From Oegoconia quadripuncta (Eukaryota; Arthropoda; Insecta; Lepidoptera; Autostichidae): 64,000 nt of DNA. The notes under the pieces are model-generated. The model saw only the letters and a list, made by a program, of their open reading frames with translations. It was not told the origin of the DNA and ran no database searches. Shown here piece after piece: positions 12,301 to 27,300 of this stretch. Position numbers and translations under genes: made by a program. Each line of letters starts with the position of its first letter. Within the stretch, counting starts at the first letter, position 1. Where the stretch lies: assembly GCA_949316235.1 (NCBI GenBank), contig OX438747.1, positions 6,872,924 to 6,936,923 on the forward strand, in the 5' to 3' direction.

Positions 12301-15300
12301 ATAAATCTTTTGACAAATCTTGGCGTATAACAATGGTCAACAGTCAGGATGAGTGAAGGTGTGTGTCGAGTCTTACCATTGACGATGATCTCATGCGCCC
12401 AGTCTGCGGGCTCGCGCCCGGATCGCGTGGCCAGCACGCGGCCGCAGCCGTCAGATATCGTGAGCGGATCGTTGCGACGCTCGGTCGAGCACCCCTGCTC
12501 GAACACCACGCGAAGAGAGGAGGCGCCAGGGATTTTCACTACTCCTGCGTCAATTAGCAACGGGTGTAGGTTTTAGTATATTTGCAGATAATGATGTGTA
12601 AAAAATAATCGATAATAAAGAGATATAATTTTTATTGAGAAAATATTTTCACTTCACACCCGCACCCGATAATTTTGCAAGACTCACAACTTCTCAACGA
12701 GTGTTGATTGGGGCATAGTGGATGAGAATACAGACGTATGCTATGCAATATTTGATGATAACTGTGATAATAGCCTGCACGAGCGGTTATGTAAAGGGTT
12801 TCGTTATGGTATTTATAGTGATTCTAAATTCCACAAAAATTTTAAAGCAAATAAATGTAACGTCTGGTAAAAGAAAATATCATCGAATGGCTGATGGATG
12901 AAAACAGATCCCAGCGAACCTAAGAAATATTTATTGTGAAAAGATTTAGTGATGCCGTAACACTCCGAAGCGAAATAATAATATAAATCGGTTCAATATA
13001 GCAATCAGACCAAATTCGCAATTAATTAGAAAGAAAAATACTTAGAGCATTTATTTCAACGAAGATGCAGATGCAGATTACAGATTTAATTGATATCTTA
13101 AATCAAGTAAATGTATGGGAAATAAAAATAGGGCTTACACTGTAATTCTGTCAGTCAGAATGTCTAACCAAACTACTACCGTTGCTGATATGTCGACAAT
13201 GATATGGCACAACGGCAATTATAATTCTGTTCTCTTTTTTTTAAATAATAAACACAATCTTTGGGAGTTACACTGGTACACCTGTATCATATATCATTCG
13301 GGTAGTCACTAATTTAATAACCTTTTTCAGCTTATGTTGTTCTGATATATACCATCTAAGCGTGTGCGTACTTTTGTAAACGTTACCTGATATATCTGTG
13401 TCATCGGCATACGGATGCGGACTGTCCACAGTGACAGGCTGCGGTGGAGCTCGCCCCCCTCCCGCTGCCGCTTCCTCCAACTCGCACACGCACACCTCCA
13501 CAACCATGTCGGCCACAGTAGGCTTGCTTGCACATAGAGCTGTAAAGAAGATTATCCGAATTAGACACTAAAAAAACGCAATTCAGTCATTTTAGTCCCA
13601 AACTATGTTGTCGATTCTGATATTACTTAACTAAACTAAAACCAGTTTTAAACTAGTATTGTCTTTTCTTCCTGGAACAAGACGCGATAGCACGAGTCTA
13701 AAACTTGTTTTCGTTTAATTCAGAGACTTACGTCAGAATCGACACCATTGCCTGTAGTATGGCTGCTAGACAACGTTTATACACACATTATTTTGTTAAT
13801 ATTGGCTTATATGTTTGTTTCTTTGTTTTCTTGTATGTGAGGCAGTTTATGCAATTAACTTTCTAACCGTCTATCTATTTATCTATCTATTACACCGCCT
13901 GATGTCCATCCGCAACCAAATTACCGGTCAACGGTACAAGCCTTACATCCATAACTTATCAAAGTGACGAAGCATCTACAACTACTGTATTTGAGATCAA
14001 AAGTATCCACTCTTTTATTGTCATCGATTGTGTTCTGACGTGCGATTGGTTGTGCGACGTCGCTCGGCCACTTAACATTTTCTCATTAGATAACGTTATC
14101 GATATGTTACACATTACCGGATCAGGTTATGCGGTTGGGCGTTATGACGTGACGTACTTTAATAAATGGTGTACCTACGAGCTACCCGCCCCGACACATT
14201 CCCGGTGGAAGCCGTGGCGAGTGGTTGTATCATAGGTGCACGAAACAATACGAACGGTGGTTTTATACTAACTCCTAACCAGAGAGATAGCACAAATCAA
14301 ACAAATAAGATATTAAAGATACAGATTTATTACTAATGTAAGTTATTTATTACTCGGCATTAAAAGAGTCTGAAATACCCTTACCCATAAGCACGTCAGT
14401 GATGATTTTAACCGCATTGCTAGACTCAGGTATTCGTCCCGCTGCCGCTAGCTTTAGCAAATCGACCAGGGCCCTCGCATCAGACTCGCCTAGGTGTGAT
14501 GTAAAGTCGTCCAACACCATCTGAAATGAGCAGTGCAAAGTAGGATATTTATTATCAAAAAGGTAGATACATAATAAATAAATATTTTGAACATATTCAT
14601 ATACACAGAATTGGTATTCTTCTATCGGAAATATCCAGTAAAAGATATGAACAATATATTTAGATATTTTTGATTAAATTATTGTAGACAGAAAAAATAT
14701 TGCGCAACTGCGAAATTAAGCATTACAACACTCTTGCTCTCTATTGTTCCTGAAACATGTTTCATAAGATAACTAAGCATCATATATCATTGGTTAACTT
14801 ACTTTTGGAGCCTCTGCTTGTTGAACAGTCATGGTGGCAGCGGCGACCGAGACAGCACTGGACGACATCACAGCAGAGTGCCGAGATGATATGGACCCGC
14901 TAAGAGGACTGCTCGCGCCACTCTGTAATATTTTTATTATGTATTAATTGTCTGAAGGAACAGCTATAACATTTATTTTGATGGGGACCTGTTACAGTTC
15001 AATTCAAACAGTGAATTTAACAGCTTAATTGGTTAGCTGTCCGTCAGAGCATAAATACTCATTAAGAGCTGTGTATAAAGTACATGACAGAACTCATCGG
15101 CAGATACAAATGGATATAGGAGCTCCAGTAACAAACTGTGATCCTACGTGGTGCCTTTGATCTTCAAGTGGGATCGTGCAGTAAACATGGTCCCGATGAA
15201 ATTCAGAAGCGCAAAACTTTCAGATTCTGTTAGCCACCGTTTCACCGCTAGTGCATGAGTTTCCGCTTTGGTGCCGCTCTCCTTTGAGATGACACACAGA

Positions 15301-18300
15301 ATCTAATATCTTAAAACATACTGCGACCCGGGCACCCTTCTTATGACATTACGCTCACTTAGGTGAACGTCCGCTTTAGAGTCGCCCTCCTCTGCGGTGG
15401 CAGCCATATAGAACCTCTCCTATAACAAGTTGCAACCCTGTTCTCCTACCGGCAGCGTGGCTCTATCGGCGGGTGCCTCGCCGCCGCCGGTTCGCGCGTC
15501 CGCCTCGGCGTCGTCCTCCTCGGCGTCGATGCCCGCCGACACGGGCGCTGCCGTCGAACACGCCTCGTGAGCGCGGAGAGCCTCTACCAATAAGCTGCGA
15601 GCCTGGTAACATATTACATCAATTATAGTATCAGTTAAGTATGATACCGCATCCAGGATTGACACTGTTATACTGGTAAAATGTTGATATTGTGTGTGTT
15701 CTAAATGGTTTTAGTGCGAACAACTTCAGTTTTGCAAAAAGGAGGTCGCGGGTTTGATTTCCAGGGTATATGATGTGTCGAGTTGGTGGTAGGGTCGGGA
15801 TAGCTACCTAATCTTATCTGAGTCTGCCGCCAAGCAGCATCGTAGATATCATTCTTATGTTAGCACTATTACAATAAGTTGGGGTTTCTGGATGAATGCG
15901 CTTCGCCTCATCTTCACATATCGGGTGTGGTTGACGTCAAACGCTGTCAGCCTCCAGTAGAAATAACGCCAGGGCTTGACCGTAGCCTAATTGATTGACA
16001 TATTGTTCTACACCAGCGGCATTGATAAGAAATATCTGAAACCCGCCCCGATATTTTAAGCGTTATATACTCGAAGGGTCCAAACGTTCAATAATCATAA
16101 AAATATGAAAAAGTTGTAATTGTACGGCATCGCGAGAAGTAGTCGCACTTAACCGATATTTAATTTTGTTAAGGTGTTCGAATGCCATAGAAGATATAAA
16201 CAATTCCGAACTGATCGTATTAAAATTTGGCAGAGAGGTAGTCGGGACCTGGGAAAGGACATACGTCACTTGTGGAAAGCTAACCTGGGTTATATGTAAA
16301 GCAAGCAAAAGTAGTGACAGCGCGTGTTGCACGGCCACCGGTGGCTCTAACGCAAGAGCTGCAGCGGCTAACGAAGGACGTGGCCCATGGGGCTCTTCCA
16401 CTACTGTCTCTTCTGAATAGAGGCCTGCAATAAAACAATAAAAATGGTATAAATTTTGATTTTGTATGTAATATACCTATGCACCTTAGATATGTAAGTA
16501 GGAGACTATAGGATAATAATTAATGTAATATTTTAAGAGTGCATGATCTACTTATGTAAATAAATAAATAAAATAAAAATGCTGAAATAACCATAATATA
16601 AAAATTTAAGCACTGTCAAATTAATTTTTTCTTACCAAAACACAGAAATATCGCGTAATTATTTAGATGTGTTCGCATAAATTTGTATGTAAACCTAGTT
16701 ATTGGTGTCGATTCGGATGTACACCAACTAAACTTAACTAAACTAAAACCAGTTTTGGAGTGGTGCCTTCGCATCGTACTGTTCCAGGGAGAAAGAGACA
16801 GTACTACTTTAAAAATGGTTTTAGTTTAGTTTAATTGGTGTACATCCGAATCTACACCTATATCGTTTATCCTAAATGAGGAATAAAACAAAGTCACTCG
16901 CCGAGACTGTGAGCTCCCAGCGGGTCCTTGAGGGTGGGGAAGGGCAGAGGCGCCACGTGGGGGGCCTGCGAGTCGGCGTGGAGCGCCGCGGGCCGCAGGG
17001 ACCAGGCGGCCGAGTGGGAGGAGCCGGCGGCGGCCCGCTGCACGCCCTCCACGCCCGCCACCAACGCTGGCCGACGGTTCACGCAGGTGGTGCCGTTACC
17101 CTGCTGGCCGTGGTCGTTGTCGCCCCATGCCCACACCTGGTGAATCACACAATTAATTAAAAAAATATGCAGTTTAAAAGTTAGAATTCTACCATCCACC
17201 TGCTGGCTCCATCACCAGACCCTCGAAACCTAGTGCAATAAATTGGACTCGTGAAAACCAATATGGGGTTTACTAGTAGCCATTGAAGAGATACACTATC
17301 CTTTTAATGATTCCAACATCAGATCAACTCTAAGATATCTAATTATAGTATTGTGATCCGAACAACATATACATATCAAGTTTCATTTCTATACGACAAT
17401 TAGAAGTAGGTTTTAAGTAGAAGAATTTAACCGCCTCCGTTGCTCAATGTAAACAACATTGGGTTTACGATTAGGAGGTCGCGGGTTCGATCCCCAGCGG
17501 GGTACATGTTTAAGTACTCGGTTTGGTTGGTCCGCCTGGCTAGCTACCACCATCTTATCTAAATTTGCCGCCAAGCAGCAATGTTAATAGCATTGTTGTG
17601 TTCCGGTTGTCAGAGATGAGATAGCCAGTCCCCCAAATGTGTTGGGGTTTCCGGGTCAGTACGCTTCCATCTTCGACCTCATTTTCACTTAACATCAGGT
17701 GTGATTAAGGTCAAGTACCAACCTGTTGGCATAAAAAAAAAAATCCGAATATTGACGGACATTGAGCCACGGAGGCGGTACTCTATGGGGGAGGCCTATG
17801 TTCAGCAGTGATGTGGCTGATATGATGATTATATTAAATCCTAGCCCCAAGTCCGTAATTATAGTCCTCGTTTGTTATACAACATACCTGATGGTCGCTG
17901 GTGACGGCGAGGCAGTGCAGCGCTCCGACAGCCACGTGCACGACCCTGCGCCCGCGCAGCGCCTCCACCAGCGTGGGGCGGCGCACGTGCGCGTCACACC
18001 CGTGCCCCAAGCGGAAGTAGTCGCCCTTGCCCCATGTCCACACCTACAAGTTCATTGAAAATCTCAGATCACCAGAATACAAACTAACTAACGGTGTTAC
18101 GAAAACTCATAAATGTTTAAACTTAAAATTAATTTAAGGCCAATTAATATTGGCCTTATGGTGCATGCAAGATAGTATACACAGAATCCAAATTTTTGTC
18201 ATATTCTAAAAACAATGTAGACACATTTGAGTCGTTTCTGACGGGTCTTCCCCACCACAAAAAACTTTTAAGTTGTAGTGCTGTCTTTTTCTTGCTGGAC

Positions 18301-21300
18301 TAATAAAACTAGATAGTACCAGTCTAAAACGGGTTCTAGTTTAGTTCGGAGAAGTCACGGCAGACACAACACCATTGGCAAACCAGTTAATATATAATAA
18401 TATATTCTTTATTATACACCAACAGTAGTTAAGTATACACATGGAACTCAAAAATATTGTTCAATGGTGGCGTAATCACTGGGATGAATTGTATAAACAA
18501 AACAAATTATAAATACAGACTTGTCATGTCTTATCTATAGAAAGAGAAAACGAGCAGACAGCTTTCTGAATTCTGAATACGCCTAAGGCGTCCCGTTGCG
18601 CACGATCTTCCCAGAAATGCTAAAAAGCCATTGCTCATTTAAGTGCAAATCGATGGTAAAATTAGTGTAATAGATTAGTCGACAATTGTCATTGAGATAG
18701 TGTCTGGAATTGATTATACCTCTCCATCCCTTGTGAGAGCGAGACTGAACTGCGCGCCGCACTCCACCTGCACTACGCCGAGCGTGTTCAGTCTCTCCAC
18801 ATTCATTGGCACGGCGCACCCGTCGGACCCGCCGCGTCCTAAATGTAAGGCTGAATCGATTATACTGAGCCATTAGGAACTTGGTACGGGACAATAACGA
18901 CACTTTGAGCTCAGGCAAAAATCGAGGAAAATCTATCTACTCAACACTAAAGCTCCTATTACAGAATGTTACTCAAGCAGAGATCTTTATTTGAGGATGC
19001 TTGAGGACAGTTAAAAAAAGACAGCTTTATGCAACTTGTATAGCGGCATCTCTTTCTAACTACGGTCAAGCGCAGATTTACGCTTGAGCAACATTCTGAA
19101 ATACGGGTCAAACTCTCCGAGATGATAATATATTTTGTAAAATTACCTAATTTACCAAAGTCGCCGTCTCCCCACGAGAAGACCTTCCCGCACACTGTCA
19201 AGGCCAAAGTCTGCGCATCACGTGATCCACATGCCACCTGCACCACTTTTAGGCCGGCTAACGCTTCCACCTAAAAGGTCAAATAAGAAAAGCTGAAAAA
19301 TGCTGTATGCGTGGACACATTCTGGTCCACAAGAATCGCCATCGACTCGCTAAGAAGAAATAGAAGCTAAAAAATCGTAGAGTATTGAATTATTTCTTGT
19401 AGTATCGCTAAGTTGTATTTAGCCGCGTGCCCCAGGAAGGTGTATGTATGTAGATTTCTATGTTACGCCTGCAGCCTAAACGGCCTGACCGATTTTGAAA
19501 TGCAAGATTTTATGGTAAAAAAATCCAATAAGGCGCCCGCAAAATACAAATATGCTGTCGTGGTTTTTGGTATTTAAATATTCATATTTTTGTTTTACAA
19601 ATTTCCAACTACGCTCTAATTTCCTCATATTTTTTAAATATATCTAGCAGATAGCAGTTATTTACTGCTCTTAGCTGAATTAACAACTTTACTAAGCGGC
19701 TTGGTGGACTGGATTAAAGGTAAATTATAAAGTTCTCATAAAATTTTGACAAAAATGAAAATGATTTATTTGCGACCCATGTAAGTTAGAATCGAATATC
19801 CAGCCGGACTAAAAATCCTATGTTACTTTTTCTATCCTAGGCTGCGGTTGCGTGGTCGTCACCTTGTCCCAGCCGGCCGTATTCGCCACGGCCCACGAGT
19901 AGAGGTGGCCGCGAGCGGTGACGCATGCGTTGCCTACCCTAAGAGAACACTCACCATCTTAGGCAGCAGCTGTGTGGTATCGTCGCCGTGCCCCAGCCGG
20001 CCGTACTCGCCCAGGCCCCACGAGTAGAGGTGTCCGCGCGCGGTGACGCAAGCGCTGTGGGCCGAGCCGCACGCGATGCTCACCACGCGCTCACCGGCCA
20101 ACGCCTCTATCAGCCGCGGAACTTCCAGCGTGAGCCGGTTGCCGTGACCCAGTTTGCCGTCTTCACCCTCGCCCCATGAGTAAACCTATGTAGATGAGCA
20201 GAGACATAATGGTTCCTTGAAAAGTTATCTATCGTTTATTACTTCGACCAGCTTTGTGATTGTAGGTAGATAAATAGCCTTGTTACGGTCAGTCGTTGGA
20301 TGAGACATGACTAGTGACATTTTAATACGACTGTTTCAGTGCTTTGGAGGGAACGTTAAATAGTCGATCCTGGTTGTTCTCAATTGAAGGCAGTCTGTGG
20401 CCTACGGCGGCGGGTTAAAACACTGTCAGGTGGCTGTCTAGCAGCCACACAAACACACGCAGTGACACAAATCCACCAATCCGCACTGAGACCGAATGGT
20501 GGATTATGGCAAATACCCTCTCCCAATGAGAGGATGCTGTGCCCCAATAGTGGGGACGTGTAAAGCTGTAGATGATAACTATCCACCTAGGTAATCAATT
20601 GAATGGCTTATACAATGATCTGCCTACAGCATATAATATAGTAGCATATAAAAATCATGGGGATGTGAGGCTGATAATGAGATAAATAGATCTTACATAG
20701 TAGTGTACATAATGTAGACATAATTTCTGTATGGAGACGCGTTGTTAGTGTGTCATGCCACGCCAGTTTTAAATAACACTTTGCCACCAATATGGAATGG
20801 AGCTGAGTATATAGATTGGAGGTAGTTAATAGGGACGATCTGACACCAGCATCTCTGTCTTTGGTAAGTTGATTAACGTGCACACATAACGTCCATTAAC
20901 GTCCCACTGCAATATACAGGCCTCACAATGAGCTATGAGGGAGGGCACTAACATTTAAGTAGAACCGTGGATTTTGTGGACACATTTAGGGGAAAAAATA
21001 TTTATAAGCCATAAAGCGTCGCGCGTACCTTCCCATCAGCTGTGAGAGCTAGCGCATGCTTTCCGCCCGAGTGCACGGCGACGCGGCGGATCAGCACATG
21101 AGCCAGGTAAGGGTTAGCGCGGGGTGTGGACACGTTATTGCTGTGACCTAGGCCCAGCCGGCCGTTCGTACCTTCGCCGCAAGTGTATAGCTACAGAAAA
21201 AAAGAATACAAAAAATAAAAGGATAGCATTTATGAGCATTAAGGATATTTCATCTCGCACAGATTATACGCACAGTAACACTCTATGAATTACTTATGGC

Positions 21301-24300
21301 GCATTTATGAATTATTTGTGGCGCATTTATGATTTACTTGATGAGTGACTCGTGAGAAGTTTCTGTGCTACGGATCAGGGCATGTTAAAGAGTCATTCCC
21401 GGTTGTTGTCAATTAAAGGCAGTGTCAGTCAATGCGAAGTTGGTGGCCCACATGTGCGCCTTATTAACATTAACTGTCTGGTGGTCACTATAATCTGACA
21501 CAAATCAACGAATATTCCTAATGGTAGTAAGCTGTGCCCCAATCACCTACCACAAATAGAAATGTAACGCAAACATTATAGTTAAAGAAATTTTGTCAAA
21601 TTAAGAAGTTGATGATCGTGGACTGTCCATGAACTTGTGACTTTGTCATGAATTAAATTAATTTAGAATGAATGTCGTTGATATTTTATTGATAAACTTT
21701 TAACACAATCGACGATGCCTCAAGCTATAAACACCTGCAGACTACACAGCGATAATATATAGTAGAATTCAAATGGGTGCTCTGTAATCTGTCATACTCA
21801 TGTACGGAAATATTAAAACCATCTGTGAAGTTGAATATTGCGCGTTTATTAAGTGCTCTATAATGTTCATAAGTGTCAGATAGCGCTAAGCGACTAATGA
21901 GCCACGGAAGTTAAAGTGAGCAATTTCTCGATGTTGTGGCGAACAACGTTATGTATATTTCAGGTCTAGGGGGCTCAACACCAGAGACGTATGGCTGTTC
22001 ATGTGATGCGAATTAAGACATAAAATATGTACACATTGCAGACTTAAATAGACAGATTTTTTTTATAGATAGAGAGATAAATCAGATTTAACTATGCAGT
22101 GTCTAAAGTAAGGGGGTAGTTTAGGGTGAAGAGTATAATGCATTCGAATCTACACCAATGGACCAACCTTTCCGTCATGTGAGACGACGAAGAGTGTCTT
22201 GGAGCCGCCAGCGATATGTACCGGCCGCAGCGAACTGAGCCCCGGCGAGAACACAGGCACTTTCACCTTGGAGCCCTTCACGCCCCCTAGTTGGTCCTTA
22301 TCATTCAAACCCCACACGAACACCTGTTGGCATAATTGAGTTTAACTTATGGTAACAGACTCTAAAACAAACGAATTACCTCACCAGGAGCCTCATTCAT
22401 AGAGGAAATGTGACGGAGTAATCGGGTCATTTAAGTTGTCCTATATCCCTAGGCAACCGGAGTGTTTGTTATGTAATATCTCGATGGTTTTATCATTTTC
22501 CAAGTTTACGCCGGAATACTCAAGTGTTAATATAATTACGGGCGCCAATCTAGTCCAATAATAACGGGCAGGGTGCTTCCTTGCTCCCTCCCACCGCGCC
22601 AAGGAAATGTTGGCAAGGGAACAAGCCCGCCAGCAGCAGTCATCGTAAAAAAAATTACGAGGTCGATCTAGACATAAGAGCTATGTGACAAGTATTAAAG
22701 GTCTTGAATCAGCTAGTGCTACAAGTTTAATAGAATAAAGAACATACATGCATTGTACTACAAAAAAACACTATTTGGAACAACACGTCTAAGATAAAGA
22801 GTGTCCTAATAAATAAATATCATTGCGAAAAAAATAAACGGGAAGAGATTAGAGATTAAACGCGAGTGTAACCAGAGTTAAACATGAATACCAGCCCCCG
22901 TAGCATGACAGGTGCGATAAATGTTTACGTAGCGCGTGATAATATTTGTGCTGCTCATTCGCTTGGACGATATATACAACTATCCCACCACTCCTTCCTC
23001 GCGCGCGACAAACGATATCATGCTCGCAGTCTGGTATCATTCCCAAAAACAACACTTGTTTAAGTTTTTTATAGTAAATAGTGACTTGGAAATTTTTAGA
23101 ATCAATATAAAGCAATGCTGGAGGACTTAATGTCTTAATTAATAATTGATACCTTGGGACAATCATTGGGTAACGATGGTGGGTTATTATCTGTAGACAC
23201 CGCTCCCGTAGGATTGTCCTTTTCCATCCAATCTTCAGCTACGAAGTTCATACTCTGTGACAAAATAAACGTAACAATGAAATAATAACATGAAACAGAT
23301 ACACTAGCAGGTATATGTAAAATTTTACTTTCATAGATAAAAACAAATGAATTCTGCAAGTTTTCGTCATCAAGTCAAGAACTTACTTGTAAAACATCAG
23401 TATACAGTGGGTTAGGTCTAAATCCAGTGATGTAAAGACCGTGTACACGACAGTCTGCGTTTGCGTTGCGATTTTGTTTAATTCCAATCTCAATACATGG
23501 GTAATACTGTAACAGAATAAAAAGAAAATGTGTATTGACTTGTTATAGAAAATCCTTTACCAACTTTAGCGAGTACAAGTAAGAACGCTTTGTCCGTTGT
23601 ATCAAGGTTATATCACCCAACATAGGAGTGACAAAAACTGGTGCCAGGATAGTATAGTGAATACATATATTAATGAAAAACATTCATAACTCGTGAACAC
23701 ACGTCTGTATTCATCATACAAACATATCCCTCTAGCGGGATTCGAACCCGCGACCTTCTAGTATAGCAGTCAGAGTTTTCAACCACTACACCAAACAGGT
23801 CGTCAACAATAAGAAATTGTAAGACAATAGAAAATCTAACTAATATTATAAATGCGAAAGTTTGGATGTTTATCTGTTTGTTCATTGCTCAATCACGGCG
23901 AAGCAGATGAACGGATTTGGATGAAATTTGGTATATAGGTAGAATATACCCTGGATTAAGACATGGAATATTTTTTATCCCGAAATTTCCTCGATGAAGA
24001 TGCTCCACGCAGGCGAAGTTTCGGGCGGAAAGCTAGGGAATAATGTTACAGCGTGGTTCACGACAAGAGTTTCTCTCACTACCTCTCCACATCGATAAGC
24101 GGCGGCACCCACCTGCTTGCAGTCGGCCAGCAGCTGTATCTGCGCGGGCGGGCGGTCGCGCGGCGTGCAGGCGCAGGGCACGGCGGCGAGAGGCGCCAGC
24201 GCTCCGTCGTCGAAGCTGGCGCCCCCGCGCACCGCCAGCGCGGCCGGCCCGTGCGCCCCGCTCGGCACGCCCAGACCGAGCCGCCGCACGCGCACGCCGG

Positions 24301-27300
24301 ACCGCATCTCCACGCGGATCCAGTGCTGCCGGTGTAATCACGCTTGTACGTACGGCTACGGATGTCCTGCACTCTTATTTTTAACTAGACTTGAAGAGGG
24401 TGTGGTTACGAGGATGTATTAAAAATATATGAGGATGAGGAGGATCTTTTTATACACAACGGGTCAGCACTTGACCTCAATCACATCTGAAGTGAAGATG
24501 AGGCCGACGGTGGACGCGTTCTACCCGGAAACTCCATCTTATTAGGGGGACTGATCTGTGACAACCGGATCACAATAATGCTATTAACATTGTTGTTTGG
24601 CGGCAGATTTAGATAAGATGGCGGTATCTAGACAGGGGGACAATTAAAATGCCCCACCACCAACCAAACCAAGTACCAAACATGTATCGCGCAAGGGATC
24701 GAACCCGCGACTCCCGTTGTTAACATTAACCTAACCCTATGCTGTTTAGACTGAGCCGTGGAGGCGGTTTATATGCATATTACATTATAGTTATAAAAAA
24801 ACAATTTGAGCTTTTTTCATTTCTGTATTCAGATATAGATATAATGGCAAGTCATTAAGTAAAATAATTTGTTACATAATGAGAAAAAAACGAATGTGTT
24901 AAATTTGTACTGCCTAATGTCAGGAAGGTGCCCACAAATATAATGATAAAAAATGTCACTCTAAACCTTGTTGATTCCACTGTATTTTTGGGCATTACTT
25001 TGGACGCCAAATTACAATGGGGCCCTCATATCCATAAATTGGCGAAGAAGCTCAGCTCTGCAGCGTATGCAGTCAAAAAAATTAGACAAATATCGGACGT
25101 AAATACTGCTAGATTAGTATATTTTAGTTATTTCCATAGCCTGATGTCTTACGGTATCTTGCTGTGGGAAAATGCCGCGGATATAAATACAATCTTTGTT
25201 TTACAAAAACGAGCCGTTCGCGCAATTTATCGATTGAGACCTGTAGTGTCACTTAGAGATAGATTTAAAGAGTATAATATTCTAACCTTTTCGTCACAGT
25301 ACATTTTTGAAAATCCAATATATGTCAAAAAAAAATATACCATCATTTAGGAAAAATAGATAAACATGATGTCAATACAAGAAATAAAGATAAACTTGCA
25401 GGTCACATAAGTCGCCTCCACAAAGTAATTCATACAAGGGGTTATGTATACACTTATTCAATAAGGTTCCTGTTGATATACAAAATCTTCTTTTCAATAA
25501 GTTTCAAGATACTATAAAACAGAAACTTATTAAGAAAGCATATTATAAAATATCAGATTATTTAGATGACAAACATTCATGGATATAACCAGGTAGTTCA
25601 CATAACCAGGCTATTTCACAATTAATAATGAAATATTATAGTGCCGTTTTATAATATAAAACTTTTAAGTTTTTTAAAGAGCAACCTCTCGAGTTTCTTG
25701 CTTGTTCTTCTCAGGGGAAAATTGCCTTTTGAACAAGTAGTAGCTTTAAAAATGTAAAATCTGACTATTTTAAATGTACCCTGTGTACCTACAAAATAAA
25801 GCATATGATTTAATAGAAAGAATTGACTTTAGAGTAGACGATTATATGGAAAATCAGAACTTAATTAAAAGAAGGATTGCAAGCGGGAAATTTATCTTTA
25901 GAAAAAAAAATTAACTGCGAAATTGAATTTGATAAACATATCTGGTGGTAGCTGGCCACACGGACCTTTAAAAATCGTAGAGATTTGTCACCAACCAACT
26001 GAGTACATGTTACATTGAGCCACGGAGGCGGTTAAAAGTGAGTTACCCACATTTTAAATACGAGGGTTTGGTTGGTGCTTTGGTGCCTTACCTGTCCAGT
26101 GCCGCTGGAGCTCTGCCAGTAGGTGTGGGGCTGTCCATCGAGTAGGCGTCGCGTGGCGGCGCCAGGCCGACATGAAGACACCCGCACGGCCCGCACGGCG
26201 CCGCGCCAACCCACCGCCACGCCGCCTGCGCTCTCGCCCCATTCCGCTACGCAACCCCACACAAAGGCGTCAGTGGCACCAACCAATACGCAAGGGGCCG
26301 CAAAGCGTCAAGCTTTCCATACAAAATTTCGAAATGAATAAACCGAACCCAATGAAACTGTATCCGCCTAAATTGGACACATGAGTCCTAAAATCTAATT
26401 TAAGGAAAGTTATTGCATTTCTGTTATTATGGTTACTTTTCTTGGAATCGGTTTATTACTTTGGAGTTTTTCGAATTGAAAGTTTGTACATTACGCCGTG
26501 AGGCATAAAAGCTTTTAACACGTTCAGGGACAAATCACCAGACACTAGAGGCTTTATTGATATAACTTTGAGAAGAGGGTTGTGCCTCTGTACATGTTAA
26601 TGGAACACGATAATTCATGGTTAGTAGGCGCGATCTTTGTAACATACTATGTCGCGTATGCTAATTGATATTGGCGCCTAATTAAATCTACAAACGTGCG
26701 ATCATCTTAGAACAGAGTGCCTTTACAGTCAAGCTTCACTACAGTCTACATATAACATGATAGAATTTGGCGGCCTACGAGGATTTAGCGTGCTTTCTCT
26801 TTCATTTGTCCATTCCTTTTGGCCCTCAATCAAACCTCAGATTAGATACTATATAAATTTACAATGAAGTAATTCTGTCTCCTGAAATCTACAGACAGAG
26901 TATCAATGTAACTGATTACTGCACAAATGACTTCTCATATCATAAAACCGCGCATTGTTACCAAACATCTTACGTATATACCAACGCTCATCTTTAATAA
27001 TATTAAGTATCCCACAGTACCAAGTTACATCAGTAGAAAAGGACAGCACTTCTCATTATATTAAATCCCATCATATCGTAGCTGTAATCAACCAAACAGT
27101 ATCACTATGACCGCATTGAGCGGAGGTGACTGCCAAAAATACACTGCACATAACATCACACATCGGTAGACAAGCTGTACCATTGTTCTAAGATGGTTTA
27201 ATAAGAATCAAAGTGTGGGTGGATCAGATACAACGGGATATTACAGACAATTATACAACATAACATATCCGCTTCTTTAGGAACGAAAATCAGGGTTCAA

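Noticed and set aside
13870..13895. tctatctatctatttatctatct microsatellite
   Set aside because: Ordinary short tandem repeat; similar AT or CA runs at 28020-28090, 55120-55145, 59222 and 60975 need no special explanation.
24043..24422. Several overlapping plus-strand frames rich in R, A and P
   Set aside because: Antisense shadows of the GC-rich DOC exon 43; same situation at 780-1115, 9766-10094, 16876-17160 and 63582-63847.
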